A DNA stretch of 62,011 bases, from contig JAGWLO010000015.1 of the NCBI GenBank assembly GCA_028872015.1, positions 1 through 62,011 on the forward strand, read 5' to 3'. The position numbers were made by a program, and so were the translations under genes. This DNA comes from Burkholderiales bacterium (GTDB lineage Bacteria; Pseudomonadota; Gammaproteobacteria; Burkholderiales; Burkholderiaceae_C). Position 1 is the stretch's first letter. Every line of letters begins with the position of its first letter. This document shows, piece after piece, positions 58,317 through 62,011 of the stretch. Under the pieces are notes generated by a model, which did not search any database, was not told where the DNA came from, and saw only the letters and a list, made by a program, of their open reading frames with translations.

Positions 58317-58377
58317 TGGTGCGGCTGGCAGGATTCGAACCCACGACCCCTTGGTTCGTAGCCAACAATTCAGCCGC
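58317..58377 (-). tRNA. tRNA-Arg(ACG)-like gene lacking the D-arm
   Basis: Acceptor stem GCGGCTG / CAGCCGC pairs perfectly over 7 bp, followed by A and encoded CCA. The T-arm is GTGGG-TTCGAAT-CCTGC, the anticodon arm TTGG-CTACGAA-CCAA with anticodon ACG (Arg), and GGGGTC is the variable region. Between acceptor and anticodon stem only AATTG is present where a normal tRNA has about 19 bases, so the D-arm is missing and the gene is 61 nt. TATAAA lies 14 bases upstream and a terminator follows. It may be a mobile-element tRNA relic or attachment site; activity as a tRNA is doubtful. Confidence 0.65.
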
Positions 58378-58454
58378 ACGTCTTTGATTTATAACGGGTT
58401 TTCGCCTTTCGTTCCTACCACCTCTGTCCTGTCGTGCACCGTACACGACTGGCC

Positions 58455-58473
58455 AGTCCCGCAAAAGTCCCGC
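58455..58473 (+). repeat. Right group of phased GTCC repeats (integrase arm-type site)
   Basis: Two GTCCCGC units, at 58456 and 58467, again 11 bases apart, in the same orientation as the left group and sharing the identical AGTCCCGCAAAAGTCC. Together with the left group they flank the tRNA-like sequence at 64-92 bases distance. Confidence 0.6.
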
Positions 58474-58558
58474 AGTCGCTTTCGCTGCGATTGCCGGTCT
58501 ATGCAGCCATCCGACTCATCACCCGAGGGCGCTCGCGGGCGCTCGCGGGCGGCCGATG

Positions 58559-58577
58559 TTTGCCAAATTTTGCCAAA
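58559..58577 (+). promoter_or_regulatory. Probable ParD operator and promoter
   Basis: Two copies of TTTGCCAAA, each a perfect palindrome around the central base, follow each other at a 10-base period, 16 bases before parD. Toxin-antitoxin operons are usually autorepressed at such sites. TTGCCA (58560) and TAGCAT (58582) with 16-base spacing could be the -35 and -10 elements, so repressor and polymerase would compete. Confidence 0.5.
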
Positions 58578-58593
58578 CCGCTAGCATGTCGCC

Positions 58594-58833
58594 ATGAGCA
58601 CGATGAACATTTCCCTCCCAGAGGCGCTGAAATCCTTCGTCGACGAGCAGGTCAGTGGCCGCGGCTTCGGCACCAGCAGCGAGTACGTTCGCGAACTGAT
58701 CCGCAAGGACCAGGAACGCCTCAACTTGCGCGGCCTGCTGCTCGCCGGCGCCAGTTCCAAGGCGGCTACCCCGGCCGACACAGCGTACTTCGCCGGACTG
58801 CGCGACAGGATCAGCAACCGACGACCCTCGTGA
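58594..58833 (+). CDS. parD: ParD-type antitoxin (ribbon-helix-helix)
   Basis: A 79-residue antitoxin. The N-terminal STMNISLPEALKSFVDEQVSGRGFGTSSEYVRELIRKDQERL is the ParD/CopG DNA-binding and dimerisation domain; the C-terminal part wraps the toxin. The start is ATG 58594 or 58603 (MNISLPEALK). It would repress its own promoter, probably at the palindromes just upstream, and neutralises ParE. The stop codon overlaps the toxin start codon as GTGA. Confidence 0.92.
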   Translation: MSTMNISLPEALKSFVDEQVSGRGFGTSSEYVRELIRKDQERLNLRGLLLAGASSKAATPADTAYFAGLRDRISNRRPS

Positions 58834-59153
58834 AGGTCTTGAAGAGGATCGTTCCTCGCGAGCTCGCGAACCGGGACGTGGAGGAGGCGATCGACCACTA
58901 CCTAGCCGAAGCCTCGGAGGAGGTTGCCATGGGGTTCGTTGACGAGCTCGAAAAGGCCTATGCCCACGTCGCACGTCAACCAGCCTCGGGGTCTCCTCGC
59001 TACGCGCACCAGCTCGGGCTCGCAGATCTGCGCTTTTGGTCGCTGGGGCGCTACCCATACCTTGTCTTCTACGTCGAGCGCGACGAGCACATCGACGTCT
59101 GGCGCGTGCTTCACGAACAGCGTGATATCCCGGCGTGGATGAACGAGGTTTGA
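58830..59153 (+). CDS. parE: ParE-type toxin (RelE/ParE superfamily)
   Basis: A 107-residue toxin. The sequence KVLKRIVPRELANRDVEEAIDHYLAEASEEVAMGFVDELEKAYAHVARQPASGSPRYAHQLGLADLRFWSLGRYPYLVFYVERDEHIDVWRVLHEQRDIPAWM has the family core, including RFWSLGRYPYLVFY and VWRVLHEQRD. ParE toxins inhibit DNA gyrase; others of the fold cleave mRNA, so the target is inferred from the family. GTG start overlaps the antitoxin stop by four bases, giving coupled translation. Sits in a mobile-element-rich region. Confidence 0.92.
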   Translation: MKVLKRIVPRELANRDVEEAIDHYLAEASEEVAMGFVDELEKAYAHVARQPASGSPRYAHQLGLADLRFWSLGRYPYLVFYVERDEHIDVWRVLHEQRDIPAWMNEV

Positions 59154-59416
59154 GGGGCATGCTCTTGCGTCTCGGCATACTGGCTGACAACGACGTCGCA
59201 CCACACTGGCTGCCGCAGGCCAGTAGGCTCTTCTGAACCGCCCCGGGATGCCGCCAACGCGGTCCAGCCGGATGTTCAGATGTCAGCTTGCTGGCGCGAC
59301 CGCGAACTCACCGTCCCGGCCAGGAGCCGTCGTTGGTGACCGGCAGTCATATCGAACCCTGCTCGAGCCGGACAACTTCGGCCTGAAGTGGCCCAACCGG
59401 ATCGACCCCGTGCCGT

Positions 59417-60349
59417 TCAGCGAACAGCCGAGATCAAGAGTCGCTCGACGAGGAAGTCCCGCTGGATCGCGGCGGCCTGGTCGAAGCGTGCGCCCGGGTG
59501 GTACAGCAGGCCGAAGTGACCGTCGGCGATGTCGACCCACCGCTTGGGTCCCGGGATGAGCTCGTAGGCCTGCCGAGTCACGGCAGGGTTGGCGTGTTGC
59601 ATCTCGTCTTCCGGCGCCACCATGAGCAACACGCTCGCTTGCACCCAGGGAGCACACAGGAACGGGCTGTAAGTCGTTGGCGTCGGCGGCACGACACGTG
59701 TCACGCGGTTGATCCATCCGGAACCTGGCCGGCCGCCATAGTCAATGAACCAGCGGAAGGCCTGGATCGGCACCAGGAGCGACGGCATGCTCCCCGGGTC
59801 GGGCGAGACGACCGGCATGGGCCCGACCGTGGTCTCCGGTGTCCCTCGCACGTCACCGTTGCGCATGGTCGCGCGGATCGACTCGATGGCTTCCGGGCCT
59901 GGCCTAGCTGCCGGCGCCTCCGTGCCGAATGCGGGACACTGACCGATAACGACCTTCACCCGCGCGTCACAGGCCGCCACCACGACCACCTCGCCGGCGC
60001 TGTAGCTGTCGCCCCAGGCCGCGAGGCGGGTGTCGTCGACTTCCGGCTGCGCGGCCACCCAACTAAGTGCGTCGACATAGCCTCGGCACTGCACCCAAGG
60101 GTTGATCTCGCCTCGCGGCTCACCCCCACTGCGGCCGAAGTTGCGGTGGTCGTAGACGAGGGCCGCGATACCGGCGTGCGCGAAGACCCTCGCGTAGTCG
60201 ATCGCGACCATGGCCACGGTGGCAGAGGTGCCGTGGGCCATGACCACGCAGGGTAGGCGGTCGGGCCCCCGTAGATCGGGCAGGACCCACAAGCCGCGCA
60301 GACAGGCGCCTTCGGACTCGAATTCAACCTCGCGCTCCGTGGCTCCCAC
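59417..60349 (-). CDS. Alpha/beta hydrolase (secondary metabolism/dienelactone-hydrolase-like)
   Basis: A 310-residue hydrolase of the prolyl-oligopeptidase-like/YcjY group. The oxyanion region is VVMAHGTSATVAM, nucleophile Ser in AAWGDSYSAGEV, Asp in MVAPEDEM and His in DGHFGLLYHPG. YDHRNFGRSGGEPRGEINPW is a common motif of the group. The gene follows the tautomerase by 3 bases, so both should be cotranscribed. Unlike most neighbours its sequence and codon use look less extreme in GC, as in the rest of the accessory end of the window. Substrate unknown. Confidence 0.87.
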   Translation of the reverse strand: MGATEREVEFESEGACLRGLWVLPDLRGPDRLPCVVMAHGTSATVAMVAIDYARVFAHAGIAALVYDHRNFGRSGGEPRGEINPWVQCRGYVDALSWVAAQPEVDDTRLAAWGDSYSAGEVVVVAACDARVKVVIGQCPAFGTEAPAARPGPEAIESIRATMRNGDVRGTPETTVGPMPVVSPDPGSMPSLLVPIQAFRWFIDYGGRPGSGWINRVTRVVPPTPTTYSPFLCAPWVQASVLLMVAPEDEMQHANPAVTRQAYELIPGPKRWVDIADGHFGLLYHPGARFDQAAAIQRDFLVERLLISAVR

Positions 60350-60352
60350 CGA

Positions 60353-60574
60353 CTATGCGCCGTTCGCGGCCAGCGCCTTCACGTCGGCGGTGCTCAAGGG
60401 CTTGCCGGCAATGCCCCAATCGCCGCTGCGCACCTCCTCGACGATCGTCCAAGTGACGGGGCGCATCGCCTCGCCTTCGATCGTCACCATCGCATCGGTG
60501 AGCTTGCGCACGATCTGGGCCTTCTGCTCCGGGCTGAAGACACCCTCGATGACCTTGACGTTGATGAGGGGCAT
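60353..60574 (-). CDS. 4-oxalocrotonate tautomerase family protein
   Basis: A 73-residue tautomerase. The initiator Met is followed by Pro (PLINVKVIEGVFSPEQKAQIVRKLTDAMV), so the mature protein has the catalytic N-terminal Pro1. EEVRSGDWGIAGKPLS carries the second conserved region. The start is the internal ATG next to PLINV, because Pro must be N-terminal; the ORF upstream extends 12 more codons. Enzymes of this fold isomerise 2-hydroxymuconate-type enols in aromatic breakdown, but substrate here is unknown. It precedes the hydrolase gene directly. Confidence 0.92.
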   Translation of the reverse strand: MPLINVKVIEGVFSPEQKAQIVRKLTDAMVTIEGEAMRPVTWTIVEEVRSGDWGIAGKPLSTADVKALAANGA

Positions 60575-60695
60575 GGCGGGCTCCTGAGAAACAGTGGATG
60601 AGGCCCCCATTCAAGCGCCAGCGGCGACTCGAGACCAGGGACCCGCGTCCCGTGACGCCATGTACCGGTCGGGACTCTCGTCCTCCCGTCGCCGG

Positions 60696-61784
60696 TCAGC
60701 GGGACGGCTCGGTGCCGTACCCTGATTCGCGTCCCTGCACGATGGCCTGGGACCGGCTCTCGACGTCCAGGCGCTCCAGCAGGGCCGACACCCGATTCCT
60801 GACGGTCTTCTCGGCCCGGCCAAGGTGGGCCGCGATCTGCGCGTTGTCGAGGCCGCGCGCCAGCAGGTCCAGCAGACGAGACTCGGCGGACGTCAGGTCG
60901 GAGGGCACCCTGCGCCGCGGCGAAGGGGCAGGCAGGAAGTCACGCAGCAACTGCCGGGCCTGCTCGAAGGCCGGCTCGCCCGGAAGCGGCAGGTGATTGT
61001 CGCCGTGCAGCGGCTCGAAACGCGAACCGGGGATGCCCGCCGCCACGAACCGGCCTTCCTCGAACGGCACGCGGGCATCGCCACGTTGGTGTACCACCAG
61101 CGTGGGACAACGTACCTGCGCAAGATCCTGAGTGGCATCGATGGCTGCAAAGGCGCGCACCAGTTGGGCCGCGCGCGTCGGACTGGCCGAGGCGCGCTCG
61201 AGCTCGTTGAACGCGTGTGCCTGTTCCAGCGTCGCGGAGGGAAAGAACTGTGAGGTGAACATCTGCCGGTACGCCGGATTCGGCTGTCCCCATCCCGCCT
61301 CGACCAGTTCTGCCATGGCATCGACCATCCTTCGGGTGGCCGGGCCCGGTTCGCGTACCAAGGGTCCCCGCGCGAAGGCACCCAGCAGCACCAGCCGGCT
61401 GACGCGCGCTGGGTGGCGCGCCGCGAACCGGATGGCCACGGCGCTGCCTTGCGACATGCCGATCATCGCGAAGCGGTCGATGCGCTGTTGGTCGACTACG
61501 GTGGCGAGCTGGTCGACCAGGTCGTCCAGCGTCGGCGGGTCGGCGGCGGCGTCCGAAAGCCCGGTACCCAGCGCGTCGAAGCGCAAGAGCCGGTGTCGCG
61601 CCCCGAGCACATCAAGCCAGGGCCCCCAGACTGGCGTGGTCACCTCATGCTCGAGATGCGTCAGCCAGTGCGGCGCCCTGACCAGCCACCCATCGCCTTC
61701 ATCCGACTGGCCGCTGAGGGCGTAGGCAATCCGCTGCCCGGCACCGTTGCGGGCGAAGCGGATTTCCTGCCGAGCCGGTGACAT
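60696..61784 (-). CDS. Alpha/beta hydrolase fused to a LuxR-type DNA-binding domain
   Basis: A 362-residue protein. Residues about 10-285 are an alpha/beta hydrolase with RFDALGTGLSD, nucleophile Ser111 in IGMSQGSAVAIRF, an acidic residue in HQRGDARVPFEEG and His in HGDNHLPLPGE. Residues about 292-350 are a LuxR/GerE helix-turn-helix (LTSAESRLLDLLARGLDNAQIAAHLGRAEKTVRNRVSALLERLDV). The hydrolase domain may bind or turn over a ligand that controls DNA binding, perhaps of the tautomerase-hydrolase pair it faces in the same direction. The role is inference; both domains appear complete. Confidence 0.9.
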   Translation of the reverse strand: MSPARQEIRFARNGAGQRIAYALSGQSDEGDGWLVRAPHWLTHLEHEVTTPVWGPWLDVLGARHRLLRFDALGTGLSDAAADPPTLDDLVDQLATVVDQQRIDRFAMIGMSQGSAVAIRFAARHPARVSRLVLLGAFARGPLVREPGPATRRMVDAMAELVEAGWGQPNPAYRQMFTSQFFPSATLEQAHAFNELERASASPTRAAQLVRAFAAIDATQDLAQVRCPTLVVHQRGDARVPFEEGRFVAAGIPGSRFEPLHGDNHLPLPGEPAFEQARQLLRDFLPAPSPRRRVPSDLTSAESRLLDLLARGLDNAQIAAHLGRAEKTVRNRVSALLERLDVESRSQAIVQGRESGYGTEPSR

Positions 61785-62011
61785 GCGGCAAGTCTCGGGC
61801 AGGATTGGGCGCCCTGTCTAGCAAGCCGTTGAATTACCACCGATGAACGCGAGATCCACCATCGCAATTGCGCCAAGGTCCGCAGCCGCGTGAGGTTGTA
61901 GGCCGCCATGGTCAGCGTCAGAAGCTGGTCGACCTTGTCCAGTCCCTGCACCATGACCTGCCGGATCGGGCCGATCACCTTGCCCCAGCCGAAGCACTGC
62001 TCGATGCGCTT
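61661..62011 (-). CDS. C-terminal part of an IS5-type transposase (truncated by window edge)
   Basis: On the minus strand the frame is open to the right edge. It starts KRIEQCFGWGKVIGPIRQ and continues VMVQGLDKVDQLLTLTMAAYNLTRLRTLAQLRW, the C-terminal signature of IS5-family transposases with the Glu of the DDE triad in RIEQCFG. The true protein probably ends soon after LAQLR (about 61860), while the open frame runs on to a stop at 61661 inside the hydrolase-LuxR gene, so the natural stop or IS end may have been lost. The left IS terminus is not identified. Confidence 0.8.
   Translation of the reverse strand, partial: KRIEQCFGWGKVIGPIRQVMVQGLDKVDQLLTLTMAAYNLTRLRTLAQLRWWISRSSVVIQRLARQGAQSCPRLAACHRLGRKSASPATVPGSGLPTPSAASRMKAMGGWSGRRTG

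Noticed and set aside
58318..58387. Small protein frames such as the one containing GFEPTTPWFVAN
   Set aside because: They are translations of the tRNA-like sequence and have no independent support; this kind of spurious protein is common in databases.
58224..58473. CRISPR-like repeats
   Set aside because: The repeated units are 11 bases apart and only five in number, with no spacers; they fit integrase arm sites better.
59154..59416. Possible short gene in the gap after parE
   Set aside because: Frames here lack a ribosome site and any recognisable sequence; I see nothing in the gap except ordinary non-coding DNA.

Overview
The window is a 62-kb piece of very GC-rich, densely coding bacterial chromosome. 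Gene content and protein sequences (gloB next to an rnhA/methyltransferase pair, moa/moe genes next to hom-thrC, PhoH with a PIN domain, dnaE2, a QseB/PmrA-type two-component system, tandem short chromate transporters) fit a betaproteobacterium of the order Burkholderiales, probably near the Rubrivivax/Leptothrix/Ideonella group. The placement is inference from familiarity with these families; no search was run.

Layout. 0-12.3 kb: after the end of a truncated gene, almost everything is on the minus strand and tightly packed: aminotransferase (alaC-like), hom, thrC, moeA, moaD, moaE, a flavin reductase, a shortened NicX/M29-like protein, an alpha/beta hydrolase, an acyl-CoA-dehydrogenase-fold protein and clpB. 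Many junctions are 4-nt stop/start overlaps. 12.3-15.1 kb (+): Mth938-like protein, peroxiredoxin, PhoH-PIN protein. 15.1-23.9 kb (-): secreted esterase, exported ATP-dependent DNA ligase (Lig E type), exported subtilase, and a prpE - acyl carrier protein - ketoacyl synthase group. 24.0-28.4 kb (+): NlpC/P60 protein, moaA, oxalate-CoA-ligase-like enzyme, panE. 28.4-31.0 kb (-): alkB-type alkane monooxygenase, rnhA, methyltransferase. 31.0-33.5 kb (+): gloB and an MltD-like lytic transglycosylase. 33.5-44.5 kb: mixed housekeeping and transport genes (DUF1993, D-hydroxyacid dehydrogenase, MFS, split chromate transporter, rlmB, folA, flavin reductase, two glycine-zipper proteins, cytochrome b561, prolyl oligopeptidase, VOC protein). 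44.6-50.4 kb (-): a possible damage-response run of dnaE2, esterase, yaaA and a 2OG-Fe(II) oxygenase behind a LexA-like box. 50.5-54.0 kb: PRC-barrel protein, PepSY protein, response regulator and histidine kinase with a PmrA-type box between the divergent PepSY and regulator genes.

54.0-57.7 kb: a gene-poor stretch with a possible decayed lipoprotein gene, then a secreted phospholipase-C/acid-phosphatase-like phosphoesterase and a di-heme peroxidase-like protein. 57.7-62.0 kb is accessory DNA: a broken tyrosine integrase, a 61-nt tRNA-Arg(ACG)-like gene without a D-arm and with its own terminator, 11-bp-phased repeats on both sides of it (an attP-like arrangement), a parDE toxin-antitoxin pair, a tautomerase/hydrolase pair, a hydrolase-LuxR fusion and the end of an IS transposase running off the window.

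The observations most worth following are the attP-like locus with its D-armless tRNA, the NicX-like gene that has lost its middle but kept its metal ligands and sits in a possible two-component oxygenase cassette, the dnaE2 unit with its LexA-like box, and the hydrolase-LuxR fusion.
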